DNA of 64,000 bases, taken from contig CM072158.1 of the NCBI GenBank assembly GCA_036850595.1, positions 7,951,422 to 8,015,421 of the forward strand, read 5' to 3'. Position numbers and translations under genes: made by a program. Positions 23,513 through 36,774 of this stretch are shown piece by piece (position 1 is the first letter of the stretch; every line of letters starts with the position of its first letter). Under the pieces are notes generated by a model, which saw only the letters and a program-made list of their open reading frames with translations, did not search any database and was not told the origin of the DNA. The stretch comes from Rhyacichthys aspro (Eukaryota; Chordata; Actinopteri; Gobiiformes; Rhyacichthyidae).

Positions 23513-26500
23513 ATGGCAGAGATGGATGTCAAAGTAGCCAATTCGACGACGGAAGCTTTGGTCCGCATCAGTGTGAGTATACTCTGGCTCTGATTGATGG
23601 ATGTAATGTGTGGTGTATTGGCTCTAAAAGCATTTATTTTTGAAGCAACAACTTGTTTCACTAGTTGTTTAACCTATATCTGTTATTTTCCTTTTACAGG
23701 CCGCGTATTTATCGCGTAGAATTATGCTGATTACATTTCCTGAAGCCAATAAAATATAGGCCCGTTTCCTTCACGCTGGTCGATAAATCGTCCACGCATG
23801 TTCTCCACCATCTTCCCTGCATCACAGCGCCGCTGGATCACAGCAACATACGTGTCTTAAATCCAAATTATTTACAGTTTAGCGAAGTATATTTATAGCC
23901 AATTCCGCGTAGGTGCTCAGAGAGATGACACGTTTCTAGGATGGTGGTTTCCATGGAGACGGGATGCAGGGCACTGCTGCTGCTGGAGCATTGCTCAAAA
24001 GCTGCTGATTGTAGCATCGCTTATGCGCAGTGGTGTGAACAATGGGACACTAGTGGCACGTTTCTCAGACCTCCTCAGTACTTTGTGTCTCTGAGGTTTT
24101 TTTACCGGGGTCCGCATGTTTCTCGCAGAGCTATGTCTCTTCAAACCCCTCCCCTCTTTTTAATTAGCTGCCGTGCCGTGTAGCAGTGAGGCTCGATACT
24201 TTAGTGAAGTGTCATGGCGCCTAGGTTCCAGGTGAAGGTAAGATGCGCTAACGCGACGCATGCAGCATCTCTCCTCCACGCAACGCCACGGCACCGGCTC
24301 AGCCTTTATCCACTGCGCACTGCTGTGTCCAGATCTGTAACGCGCTTGTAGCCTCGAGGAAAGCCTCAGTTAGGCCCATGTCATCAGTATGATATAGTGG
24401 TAGTGCTAAAATGCTAAAAGAAGCGGGAGAGAGACAGGCCTGAGTTGACATTGGAGAATGACACACTGATCAAGGAGAAAGTAGGTTGTTTTGATAAATC
24501 CAATTATGCACTCTTCTCAATATAGGCCTCGTCATTCCCATTTCCACCAGCCTCATTCTGTCACAGAGGGATGAACTGCTTGGTTCTTTGACAAAGACAT
24601 TCATACTCAGTCTCATTTTGGGTGCCATTGGTTATAAGTTATCCCTATACTGGAAATTTACTACTTAAATTCCCTCAATTAATTTTCTTTGCTTTATTGC
24701 ATCACAACAATGCAGAATCCTAGGTTTTCATCACAATTGCTGTCCCAGTGTTTTCAGATGTGCTGGGATAAGCTAAGTGACACATCACATTATAACAGCA
24801 TCAAGAAGCCCATATGCAGCAACATTCACCAACCTTTTTTTTTTTTTTTTTTTCCTGATTTGATGTTAACTCGAAGTGTTGTTGATTATCTGTTGTTTTG
24901 GACAAACATACAGTGTATTTTACCTACTTCTAAACTCATGTCTTGATGTTATTTCAAATGTGATGGTGACTTGTATTACAGACATATAAACACAATCCTT
25001 AAAAAGTGTCTGGAAGCTTTTAAGATAATTCACTTTGCACCGTAGATGGAGTCAAAATCTGGAGGGGCTCTCAAATAACACGTCTCTAATCAGTTAAATA
25101 GTATTGAGAGTATTGTGTTGACTGTTCTCATACTTAAAAATGTCACTATAAAGCCTTTTGTGGTGTGCAGTAACCATAAATAAGAGAGCAAACGCACAGC
25201 TCTAAGACACAGCAGGTTTGTCCTTCTGTCGTGTGCATGTCCTTGAGCCAGACTGTGCCCCTTTAACTGCTCCTGAGTGTTTTACCCTCCCCTCTAATCC
25301 TAACAGACAGGACGTGCTGGTTCAGCAGTGAGCCACGCGAAGAAATAGAGTTAAATAAACCCAATAAGCAGTGCATTAACAGGAGACAGTAAATAATATA
25401 ACATGTTTAAAATTAGACTCCATGTGTAAGTAGATGTGGCTTCACACATGGCAACTTGTGAAATACTGTTAATGCTACATAAATTTAAAACAGTAGAAGA
25501 AAGTACATGCACTGTCAAAACGTCCTGATTGAAAAGCGAAGACATTGTATAGTGTTAAAGAAGTCACTGTAGCTATTTTTGCACAAATGAAAAGCTGGAC
25601 TTGCAGGGCTCCACTTCGAGCAGTGGCTGAAAAATTAATGGCTGGTCTTTATCTATATTTGATGTGAATCTTGCCCTGTGTCCTGCTGATGACATCTTCT
25701 CACTGCAGTTTTCTGCTTTATCCAACTCTGTGTGGTCCATTTATAACCCTGCTGAAAGTTGGGTATAAATCTTTTTGCTGTGTTTTGGAGTAAGATGTCT
25801 TCATAGACTTTTGTTGTAAGTTGTCCATATGCATTTAATTACTTGGAAAGTGGTCTGTGACAATTCTCAGGCCATTTTATAATAAAAGGATTAAAAAAGA
25901 AGGCCTCTGGACATCATTTTGAAGGTGGAAGATAAGGTTCTCGATTATGGAAAAAATCATAATCACAGTTATTTTAGTCATTATTGAAATCACGATTATT
26001 TTACACGTTTACTCACTGACTTTGAAAATATGTTGGATTTATTAATAGTCAATTCTCCCTAAATAAATAAACATATAAATAAATAGTTAAAAAAATACAT
26101 CAAAATAATAAAGCTAAATAACGTAGTGTACTTCCACAATCTTGTTAAAAACAAGTAACAAGTAATAAATAATGATTTCTTTCTCAATTACGTAGGTTTT
26201 GTCATAGTTGGAAGACAAAAGTGAAATTGCACACCCTAGTGGAAGACTTTTGGTTGACTTTTATCAGAAACAGTTTTATCCATTTTTTTTCAGTACCACA
26301 TAAATGTTGCATTAGTAAAAAGTCAAAAATAACATCTAAGACTGGTCTAAGTCTTGTTATTGAGACCTATTTTGAACTGCTGCTGCCTCTTTTCCCACAG
26401 TCCAACATGAAGAGCCTGGAGCAGGAGCTGCACTGTCCCGTGTGTAAGGACATAGTCAAACAGCCCGTGGTCCTGCCGTGCCAACACAGCGTCTGCCTCA

Positions 26501-29500
26501 TGTGTGCCTCTGAGGTCTTGGTGGCAAATGGCTACCCACCGCCGGACCTCCCTCCAGAGCCCAATTCACCAGCATCGACCCCCAACACTCGCTCGCCCCG
26601 ACAGGCGCGCAGGCCCACACCAAAACATGAACAGAGGCCCATCGACCGAGTGTTACGGGCAGGTAAGGAGGACTTTATTCATCTTAACTGCTTAATGTAG
26701 TCCATTCACATCTTATATTTTTCTAATATTCTGCTTCTTGATTCGAGGTCCCCACCCACCGTCCCCCTCCATGCAGCGGTCGCCGGCGTATGCAGGACGG
26801 CGGCGTAAAGACGGCCCGCCTTTGATCATGATGTTCCCTTGTGTCACATGTCGCAGAGACGTGGAGCTGGGAGAAAAGGGCCTCGCTGACTGTCTGCGCA
26901 ACTTAACCCTGGAGCGAATAGTCGAAAGGTGGGTTCATTTACACATTCCTCAAGACTCACACATTTAATAATCTTTAAGTTCATACTGATATAGCTTAAA
27001 GTAAGTGAGATATTTCTAGTTGTAATGACTCAGGAGAGGCTGAGCTGTGAAACTATCTGCCAGAGCTTGCCACATTGAGGTGCTACTATGGCTGAATGTG
27101 TGTTTTCACAGACTGTTAGCTTTGTGTGCAGTCTTCATTCTTTGTCTCAGTGGACACAGTCTTGCATGTGGATTGAAATCTCTCCTGATTTGCTGAAAGC
27201 TGTATTATTTCTACTGCTCCCTCGTGACTTGTTTACCGTATAGAATGTGTAAAACTTTTGCATTTAAACCCCACAGATACAGGCACACAGTGAGTCTGGG
27301 CAATGTTGCTGTGATGTGCCAGTTCTGTAAGCCTCCTCAGGCTCTGGAGGCCACCAAGGGCTGCGCCGACTGCAAAGCTAATTTCTGTAATGAGTGCTTT
27401 AAACTGTATCACCCCTGGGGGACGCCACGGGCCCAACATGAACATATTCTTCCCACTCTAAACTTCAGACCAAAGGTAACACTATGTTTATTAATAATGT
27501 GCTATACTAAATACACTTTGTTACCGATCATATGTTTGTTTCTCAGGTCTTGACCTGTCCCGAGCACGACCAGGAGAAACTGCAGTTTTACTGCAGAACC
27601 TGTCAGCGACTGCTCTGTCCACTCTGTAAGCTGCGCCGCGTCCATGGTGGACACAAAATCCTGCCAGTGGCCCAGGCCTATCAAGCTCTAAAGGTACAAT
27701 AGACTAGAGGCTTTCACAGACTGAGACTGCCTTACGTTTTTACACAACCTTTCATATGGATGTAAATCACCCCAGATTAACTATAGGCTATGTCTGTCTG
27801 CCCCCCCTCTCAACTTTTTAGTGAATATTTACTGCTGTGAGCGGGACCAGTGAAAATTAAATGCCTAACAGTTGACATTAAAACACATGTTTTTATATTT
27901 ATGAATATGTACATTCAACACATACTTACTTACTGTACAGAGGGCCATGTAAAGAGGCTTGTGGTAGAAAGAGCAGAGTTACGTCAAACCTGTTATAACA
28001 CTTTGTAACCTTTAGTATTTTTGCCCAGGAAGGGATTTGTCACTAGTTGTGCATGCCTGTCCAGGAGTATAATTCAGTCTAACTCTAAAATCTGTTTTGT
28101 CTTGTGCATGTGTCACTTGTGTTTCTCGGTAATTTGACAGGAGAAGATTACAAAGGAGATGAACTACATTTTGTCCAACCAGGACACAGTTCTGTCTCAG
28201 ATTACGCAGCTGGAGAGTGCCATCACTCAGACAGAGGTTAGTAATACTCTGAGCTAAATAGTCTCCGAACACTGAATTAATACATTTATCTGCTTAAACT
28301 GTCACAGCAGTAGGTTTTTATCCGCTCTTCTTTTTAAGAGAGATATTACAGTGTGGGGGAAATAAATGCTTTTGATTGATTAAGACCTCGGACACTACGA
28401 AAAGACATTGCTAGTAACACATTTATATTAATAGTCTATAACTAGCAACGGAAAATAGCATATATATAATTAATGGATATATATGTAATACATATAAGAT
28501 TCATTCATTCATACCATTTATAGCTATAATACAAAACAAAAAAAACTTATTTAACTTAAAACAGACACTGTAGTTTCATTAAAAATATACCTCTAAACTG
28601 TTTTTGGTGCACAGTTATTAGTATAAACACAAATATTAATACCACTACTAGTAGTATGCAAGACTGTCTTATCTTGGACTTTGACACATTTTACTCGGTC
28701 TCAATCTTGGACATTAAGGGTCTAACACAGCTGATTTATCCTTAACTCTGCCTGCTTCACTAAACACTAACCCCATCAACAGTTTGGACTTGGTCAAAGA
28801 CTGGACTTGTTTGAAAACTGTCTCAGTCCTTTAAAGTCTTGGTGTTGTCTTGATACACTCGAGTCTCAGCCATGACCTGGTCCGGGTTAGTGTGGTTTTG
28901 AGTCCAACACTAATAAACACACAAAGACACATGTACGTAGTTAAGAGATGTGTTTACTGTTTTGTATATTATTGAACTTATACAACCTTGTGCTGATAAA
29001 CCAGTCTGACGATGCTGAGACCTGTCAACACTGGTCTGAACTTGTCCCTGTTTGCTGTGGTTCATCAGGTGAACAGTGTGTCTGCCAGGGAGCAGTTGGC
29101 TCAGAGCATCAGGGATCTGACGGCGGCTCTGGCCGAGCGCCATTCATCGCTCACTCAGGCTTTGGAGACGGCGCGGCAGAAACGTGGCGAGGCGCTGGCG
29201 GCTCAAGTCTCGGAGCGGAGAAGCCTGATGGAGCACGCCGGGCTGATGGCGTTTACCCAAGAGATGCTGAAAGAGACGGACCAGCCGTGCTTCGTTCAGG
29301 CAGCGCGCCAGACTCATAACAGGTCTGCGTCAATAACAGATGTTTTTGTTTGTTTTTGCCTTGAGAATGTGTTGAGTAATGCTTTGGGAGGGAGAGTTTG
29401 CCTCTAACTACTCTGATATAACCAAAACAAACTGAGGTGTGTAAATGAATGAAGCTTTGTTGCATATTCAAACAATAGCCACAGAGTAAAACTTCACTCA

Positions 29501-32500
29501 TGATCGTCACAATCGATCAAACTCAAACAGAGCTTAGTAAGGCAGTACAATACACTCCAAGGACATGTGTAGAGTCCTGTTCTATGACAGAATTATACTA
29601 TTATTTAACTTTAAACACATAATGTTTTCTGGAAACTCATTCATAAACACTGACAAAGACACTGACAAGACTTCTTAACAGTAAACAGTTTTCTTCAGCG
29701 AGTAGTACAGTTTGTTTTAGATGTTTCAGTTGTTGTTTTGCAATCATTGTCCTCTCCTGACCAAATCCACATGACGCACAGCTCTTCAGGAAATTTCCTG
29801 TGACTGTGTAACTGCCAAAAAATCAATGAAAACAAGAATTAAGAAAAGTATGTCTAGTCATTTCCCTTATCAGTCTGTCACAGTCTCCTACGCATCTTGG
29901 TGGAAACATCAAGTTAACACCCTCCTTTCTTTTGCCTCATTTTTTACCGTAACAGGTTGAGTAAGGCTATCGAGAATCTCCAGCATTTTTCTCTGGCCGC
30001 GGATCCATCTTTCAGACACTTCCAGCTGGACGTTTCCAAAGAACTGAAACTCCTTACTGAGCTGAACTTCATCCAAGGTAAGACGTGATGAGATGATGAA
30101 GGGTGGGATAGATGTAACAGAGAAGAACAAGATAAGAACAGCAGGAATCCTGGCATGTGTTTTTAATATGGGGTGGATAGTTCAAGGGCGATAGTGGTGC
30201 CAGCTACATGCATCATACCAGTAAGACTCATATTGCATTTCTAGAGAATATATGAAGTGATTTTGCCTTAGAACAGGGTCTAAGGTTGTTGTCTTGTAGA
30301 GTCTGAAAGCTTTTAAGGCCACTCTGTTGGGCTATACAAAAATAAGTGCATTGTCTCTTGAATAAACAATAGAAGAAGAATCTTCCAGGTTATTTTCAGC
30401 TTTCAAATCCCAAAGAGAGATTAGAGAACTCACTGATGCTGTGTTTAATGGACACTTAGCATCACAATTGTTTTACTACATACCCAAAATAAGGGCTTTA
30501 AGATGCTGACTCCAACTAAAAGCAGAAACGGCTTTTTTTTCATTTCTTCTCTTTCTTTGTCTTGTTTGTCCCCTCCCATTGGGACAATCCGCTTTTTATC
30601 AATCCACAGACTGCAGCGTGTTTAGCTTTACCTTTAGTGCTTGTTTTACTGTGTTAGAATTCCAAATAAACCGTGCCTTAAGTAATGTCTGGTGTACTTT
30701 TTTGATACCCTTTACAAAAAATGTACAAGTGGAAACACAAAAAAAAAAAGTAAGAAACTGAACTCTTGTGCCATCTCTTTTTCTCGCAGCTCCTCAGGCT
30801 CCAGTGATCGACACCCAGCGATCTCTGGCGTACGACCAGCTCTTCCTTTGTTGGCGTCTCCCTCCAGAGTCCGCCCCCGCGTGGCACTTCTCGGTGGAGT
30901 ACAGACGGCGCGGGGTGGTGCCGGGTGGAGGAGCCAGGGGCGGGATGAGAGGGGGCCTGGCTGCCGCACGATGGGGCTGGCAGCGGCTGGACGAGGTGAG
31001 CGGGAGCAGCGCCGTGATCGACAGGCTGGAAATGGACAGTGTGTATGTGCTCCGGGTGAGAGGCTGCAACAAGGCGGGCTACGGGGAGTACAGCGAGGAG
31101 GTGTATCTGCACACGCCTCCTGCACCAGGTAAGAACACTGACAGGGCAACACCTAAAACACTGCACTGTTTTCTGTAACAGGACATTATTCAGATTTTGT
31201 TATTTTAGTCATCATATTTAGATAAGAGAAGGGTTTTTTTATTTACATTTGAAGCAAGATAAGTCACATGCACACTAACAAAAATATCATTCTAAAAATA
31301 AAGCTACACAACAAGAATCAGAAGTATTTTAGAGCTTTATCTAAACCAACAGGGAACCAAAGATGGAGTTTTCATTTTTTCATTTTTTTTCATTTTTCTG
31401 TCTACTATCAAAAAGGCCAAGAAAAATGTTTAAAAAAAAAAGGCAGAAGAGAAAAATATATCAAAGAGGGACAAATTTTAAGAGCAAAGCAATATTTGGA
31501 GGTTTGTTTACGAAAACATCTTACAGCATTTGAACAACATTAACACCTCTTTAATCAGTATTGCTCAGAAAATCAGCATGACTTATATGTACACATGGCA
31601 AACAACGTGATATTTATCCAACTCTAAACAAAGAATGGTCTACAACACATAAAGAAAACAAAAAATAGCATGTGTGGACCCACTGGAACATAAACTATGC
31701 AACATCTCATTACTATATGTAAATTGGATGTGGGATAAAATACACGGTGCGATTTAGGATTTGAAAACTCATTACGTTGATCTTAAATAATTGTTGTTGA
31801 TGAAATTGGCTTTATGCCTTGCCAAAAACCTCTCAGCTAAAGGAAGCAAGTGATACATGAATAGCAACAACTGTTTTAATCATTTCTGATGCTGAAATTA
31901 CCCTGATAATCACATGCATTTAACTAGGGACATAAAATATCGATTTCTAAAAGCAAGGACGTCATTAGGCCCTAAGATAAAATAGGAGAATGCCATCAGC
32001 ACTTGGTTCTATAAGGAACCCCTCCTCCTGCATTTTCTCAAGGCACTTGTTTAAGAGTCTGTCTTTTAATCCTTAGTTAATGACTTCTAACAGTTTAAAT
32101 CAGCGACAGGTGCATGACAGCTACAACACAGTCTCATTATATCCACTCTGTGAGCTCGAGCTCCTGTCACCCAGGGCCCATTCATCTCATCACACTGAAG
32201 ATTTCTTACTAGTCACAATATAAACATAAGAATGGCTCCTACGGTGAAGACCTCTTAATAATTCAATTCTCTTTCCTTTTTCTGCCCATTCCTTTTTTAT
32301 CCACCTCTCTTTCCACTTTCAGCATCACCCTTTTCTACTTTTTATTTTCTCTCATATAAAAAGTTCCATTTCACAGCTCTGTACATGCCATCTTCTGAAC
32401 TACTTCCACGCTGCCTCCTACTGAACGTAAGAAGAGCTACCATTCTGTACTCCTCTAACTTTGTCAAACTCATTACAATGAAGGGCACCATTAAATATAA

Positions 32501-34674
32501 ATAATACCGAGGCCCACAAATATTGGGTTAACCTTAGAAGAATATGACAAAACCTTTGAAAATGATGTTTTATGCCCATGGGCCTTGAGTTTGACATCTT
32601 AACCAACCCTCTGTCTCTCATGCAACATAACTATCACCCGTTTCTCTTTTTACGTTGTGGTCATCTGATGCATCCTCATTACCTCCATTTACAGCCCACT
32701 CTTCCTTGTATAACTTGTCTGAGAGTTGATGAGGTTTGCAGTTTGTTAAGACGAGAAGCTTAACAACATGGATCGCTATCGGATCCAGGGCTTTCAGTGG
32801 TTTTAGTGGCCCAGTGATTGGTGGATTCCTTGTGTCCCCTGTAGGCTGTTTTCCCTTCTGCTATTGCTTATAAATACCCTCTGTTGATTGTATTTCTACT
32901 AAAATCCCAATTGTTAGGCCTTTTTTCAATATCTTGTGCATTTTTCTGAGTCATCATGTACAGATGGGAGGAGGTGCATGCCTACTCTCAGCTTCTTTTC
33001 TCCTTTTGTTGTTTCCTCCTGCGGCTATATACCCCTCGTTATATTCGACTTTGAATGTCTATCCTTGTCTTCTTCCTCATACACCTCCTTTCCTTCTTCC
33101 CTATTGTTTCTCTTTCCCTCCCAGTGTTAAACTTCTACCTGGACTCTCGCTGGGGCCTCCATGCCGACCGGCTGGTGGTGACTAAGGAGCAGCGTTGCGC
33201 CCGTAGCGTCCCTGGACTGTCTCTGCTGCAGGCCGCGGACCATGCCCTCACTTCCTGTCACCTGACGTCAGACCTTCTGGTGGGAGATGTTGCCATTACA
33301 CAAGGACGACACTACTGGGCATGCTCAGTAGAGCCTGGGTCCTACCTCGTCAAGGTAAAACACAGTAATGAATTGATATGGTAGATGGTGAAATATGACT
33401 GAGCCAGATCCAGTTTCACACAAAGGGCTTCAAATTGTGATATTATTCTATTTTAGTTCAGAGCCATTTTTAAAAATTCAATCAAACGCTGTGATGAGTG
33501 TCTAGACGGCTCAATCTGGCAGTGTGAAGACACCATGACCAGCATTTATCACCTTGCCAAATGCATCTGTCTGGTACAAAAAAAAATCATCCTCTCTGTG
33601 ACTAATGTCTATCTTGGGAACACTACTCCAAATCTATTTGTTTTTTATTTGTTATATCAAATATGAAATGCAGGCAAACTTCTTATTTATAACATATCAT
33701 GTGAGATGGTGATCATTTTCTAATTTTAAAAAGAACAAGGGTGCAGTTTGCGTACTTTATAAGTATAATATATGATTAAGAGGAACATAAACAAACCTGG
33801 GGCTAAGGCTGGGTTTCTGTGCATTGACTGACATCACACACTGTGAGGTTTCTGTTGAAATAATGAAAGGATTGTGGGAGTGTATAGGTCTATAGGTTTT
33901 GTACATCTATCATAAAGAACATATATTAAAGCCTTATCTTTGGTTTAGATATAGATAAGTTTTACAGGGTCAGTTGGTTCAGTTATGACAGAGTTTGCTA
34001 CAAAAGTGAACAGTTTGTTCTTTCTGTTTGTGAACAGGTGGGTGTTGGTCTGGAGTCCAAACTGCAGGAGTGGTTTCATCTTCCTCAAGACATGGCCAGT
34101 CCTCGGTGAGTGTTGAAAAGAGATAAATACAAATAAAGTGAAGTAATGTAAAATATATGCTTTTTCTTATTTACAAAAATAATTAAATGAGAGAACCATT
34201 TTTATTTCTGTGCTCAGCTACGACCCAGACAGCGGCCATGACAGCGGGGCAGAGGACGCCCTTGATTCGGCTCCCCCCTTTTGCTTCCTCACAATGGGGA
34301 TGGGTAAAATCTACCTGCCCCAACACAGCTACCACCATCACAACAATAACCACGGCAACAGCATCCGGGACCCCATCACCAACGGCAACGGGCCTTCCAC
34401 TCCGACGGGGGTCACCTACCCGCTGCCTCCTCGACTCGGCGTGTGCCTTGACTTCGAGAAGGGCCGGGTCACTTTCTACGACGCCCACTCCCTGCGGCCC
34501 CTGTGGGAGGGGCACGTCGACTGCTCCGGCCCCGTCTGCCCCGCGTTTTGTTTCATTGGGGGCGGGGCTTTGCAGCTTCAGGAGCTGGTAGCCAATCGTA
34601 ACGCAGATCAGACCCCGGTGCGAAGGGTGACGATCCAACCCCGCATCTCGAATCTGAACAACAACAACCACTGA
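23513..34674 (+). CDS. trim46: TRIM46 (tripartite motif protein, class I: RING, B-boxes, COS, FN3, SPRY)
   Basis: In mammals TRIM46 bundles parallel microtubules at the axon initial segment and sets neuronal polarity. Coding exons: 23513-23572, 26401-26662, 26748-26928, 27277-27475, 27547-27693, 28141-28236, 29069-29322, 29956-30077, 30790-31128, 33125-33354, 34038-34105 and 34218-34674. All phases agree and give 804 residues. The RING is split: C32-x2-C35 with C47, H49, C52 and C55, then a Pro-rich linker and C139-x2-C142. B-box 1 starts at C182, B-box 2 at C238, the coiled coil spans about 284-400, the COS box 400-440, FN3 442-552 and B30.2/SPRY 554-804. The long RING linker and the segment CNECFKL are shared with human TRIM46. 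A His/Asn-rich insert lies in the SPRY domain. Met at 23480 is in frame 11 codons upstream; the chosen start (MAEMD) resembles the human MAEGED start. Confidence 0.95.
24214..24237 (+). other. Candidate alternative first coding exon of trim46
   Basis: ATGGCGCCTAGG begins an eight-codon frame ending at AAG|GTAAGA (24237/24238). It is in phase 0, so it joins exactly to trim46 exon 2 at 26401 and would give MAPRFQVK before SNMKSLEQE. An in-frame TGA sits just upstream (24205-24207). The exon lies in a CpG-richer block (about 24210-24360) within intron 1. Confidence 0.35.
24835..24853 (+). repeat. Poly-T tract
   Basis: Run of about 19 T in trim46 intron 1. Confidence 0.8.
25935..26240. repeat. 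Dispersed hAT-like non-autonomous element (MITE-like)
   Basis: The left part reads CGATTATGGAAAAAATCATA followed by repeated ATCACGATTATT motifs. The right part ends near GCACACCCTAG, whose reverse complement CTAGGGTGTGC resembles the usual left terminus of this repeat type. About 300 bp, AT-rich, non-coding, in trim46 intron 1. The hAT assignment is from memory of fish repeats. Confidence 0.5.
28237..29068 (+). other. trim46 intron 6, partly repeat-derived
   Basis: The intron between the exons ending TQTE and beginning VNSVSA. Its middle is AT-rich and its second half is a dispersed repeat, listed separately. No exon seen. Confidence 0.6.
28660..28915. repeat. Dispersed repeat of the CTTGGTCTCGG type, copy 1
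   Basis: Sequence rich in variations of TCTTGGACTT, GGTCTCAAT and GACTTGGTC, ending GAGTCCAACACTAA. Similar wording recurs near 36.8-37.2 kb and 50.4 kb. It resembles a common fish dispersed repeat, probably a non-autonomous DNA transposon. Boundaries are approximate. Confidence 0.45.
31129..33124 (+). other. trim46 intron 9, the second-longest trim46 intron
   Basis: About 2 kb between the FN3 and SPRY exons. AT-rich, no recognisable exon, ending in a long pyrimidine-rich tract before CCCTCCCAG at the exon 10 acceptor. Confidence 0.6.
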
Positions 34675-35546
34675 GGAAAGGTCTGGAGTCATGTGATCAC
34701 TGGGAATGTATTTGTGAAGTATATATTCAGCTAGAGCGAAAAAGTTAGACATCTCAGCGATTTTCTTTTTGTATTTGATTTTATTTATACAAGAAAGTTT
34801 CTATAGCAAAGAATATGCAATGTAATTAAGTTTCTTACATTTTTGTTACACGCTAAATTATTGCTTACAGTGTCTGGTACAACCCACACTTGATATATAA
34901 TTATTATAACTGTAGTAGTTTTAGCTATATGGCAGAAATTTATAAAGCTATTGTACATACACTGTGTGCTGCTTGTTTAGAGTCATTACATCTCCCCAGC
35001 GCTTAAAGCTTAATGTAATTTATGTTTCAAAGATAATATGTGAGTAGACAGATTTATTCTATTGTTAATAACGAAATTGTGTCGAAACCACACAATAACT
35101 GAGATTTCTTTAATGTTCACCCATTATGAACACAACCAAAGTTATTGTTATCCCAGATTGTAAATGGTAAATTAGTAGAAGAGAAGAACAATGAGGCAAT
35201 ACTGTAATTAACAGCTCTAATTACACCTCTGCTAATCACTGGTTTCCGCTGTTCCTTTTGTGCAATACAACTTTGTATTTTTAGCTTGTGTGAGTGTGTG
35301 AGCGTGCATGAGTTGTGTGTTCTTTTTACGCATGGGTACCGCGTGTGTTTCGACTGATAACGCCATCCTCTCATTGGCTGCCGCTAAACTGTACTTTTGA
35401 TTTCTCTTACTTTTTGGCCTGGCTTGATTGTAAGTTAATAAACTGCGCTTTGTATGAAACAGTTAGCAGATTAAACGCTGTAAACTCCACCTGCTGGCAG
35501 AATGTTTGCAAAAGAAAATGGATAGAGAAAATGAACACTGAATAAA
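34675..35546 (+). other. trim46 3' UTR with two polyadenylation signals
   Basis: AT-rich sequence following the TGA stop. AATAAA occurs at 35437-35442 and 35541-35546 on the plus strand, giving a 3' UTR of about 0.8-0.9 kb. Confidence 0.5.
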
Positions 35547-35627
35547 TAAGAGTTGCTAAATGATAGAAGTGTTGCCTCTGTCTGTTTTGCTTGAATGTGC
35601 TTGTTTACCAAAAGTGCACCAGTGTGA

Positions 35628-35643
35628 GACCATTAGGGGGCAG
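35628..35643 (+). promoter_or_regulatory. CTCF-like motif downstream of trim46
   Basis: CCATTAGGGGGCAGCAG fits CCASYAGRKGGCRS with one mismatch at position 4. It lies just past the trim46 polyadenylation signals and is in the opposite orientation to the motifs near 22.7-23.0 kb. Confidence 0.45.
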
Positions 35644-36774
35644 CAGCACATCGTATCCAGCTGAACTGCTGTTGTAATGATGGATAGTTGCAGTGAACTT
35701 AGAGACAAATTATTCACAAAACTAATCAATAATGCTCATTTTGATGTTGTATTAATCATAGTCAACTTTAGATGTATTCATAGAGCACAGGTCAGCTCAA
35801 ATTAATGAAGGGCCGCAGTCAGAAAGAGCATCTAGGGCCAAACATATCGCTAATTGACTGCCTTTTTATCACATCAGAACATATGTTTGCATTGCATTAT
35901 ATAAATATGGTTTTGTTTCCTTCAGTTCAGACAGCATCCCTTTCAGTCGAACTTGAAAAAACAAACAGTGGGATATGCCTCCTGTCAAGAATAAAACATG
36001 CTCAGAAAATCACCTAAAACATTGAGAAACCAGTCATCTAAACACAAACTAATGAACTCCTGGACTTAAATTTACTGTTAGTGTTTGGACATGTTTTAGA
36101 TTTGTGTGTTCACCTGACTGTGTTACAAGGACTTGTCATTCTGTGTATTCTTCTTGTGTTAGAGAAACCACCTAAATCTGTTTGTAGCCCAGGGCTGGAT
36201 TTGGCACACAAGCCTTGACTTTGACAGATTTGGCTGAGCTGTACACAAACTCTTTTGTAAGTTCAATTAATCCAATACATTTGAAATATGATTCACTTTA
36301 AATGAAGAAACCTCTGACAGACCCAGGTTTTAACAAGATACCTGTCTGACCTGATGAACCATGGTGAGGGTGAAGTGAACAGTAAGATTTGAATTCATGC
36401 TTGGATTTACTTGGACTTTTATGCAACCATAAATATTTTTTGACACAGCTGTTGGTCACTAAAAACTCATACATCACTGTAACAAGAACATCCAACTCTT
36501 TACATATGGCCATTATGGAAAACTATATAATAAAGAGTAACAAGCCAATACCTGCCAAGTTCTTGAACATTTACTGCCAAATGGGTTCTCATATAATATC
36601 TATTCGCTGCAAAGGTATTACCACTAAATCATTTAGACACATTCAATAAAACATGTGCTGTGTCTGTCATCCAATACATTACATTAGAGTTTGTTAGATC
36701 TATACAGCAGATAATATGAGACGCAAAAAATACCTATTTATGGATGTTTCCAAATGTGTATTGAATTTTACAAT

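Larger units (their letters stand above)
24238..26400 (+). other. Remainder of trim46 intron 1
   Basis: AT-rich non-coding sequence with a poly-T tract and a transposon-like repeat, listed separately. A strong pyrimidine-rich acceptor (CTTTTCCCACAG) precedes exon 2. Confidence 0.7.

Noticed and set aside
30678..31166. Long antisense open frames over trim46 exon 9
   Set aside because: The plus strand encodes the FN3 domain with correct splice borders; the antisense frames are by-products of high GC.
34183..34752. 189-codon open frame antisense to the last trim46 exon
   Set aside because: It is a shadow of the GC-rich SPRY coding exon on the other strand, with no promoter, splice sites or recognisable domain.
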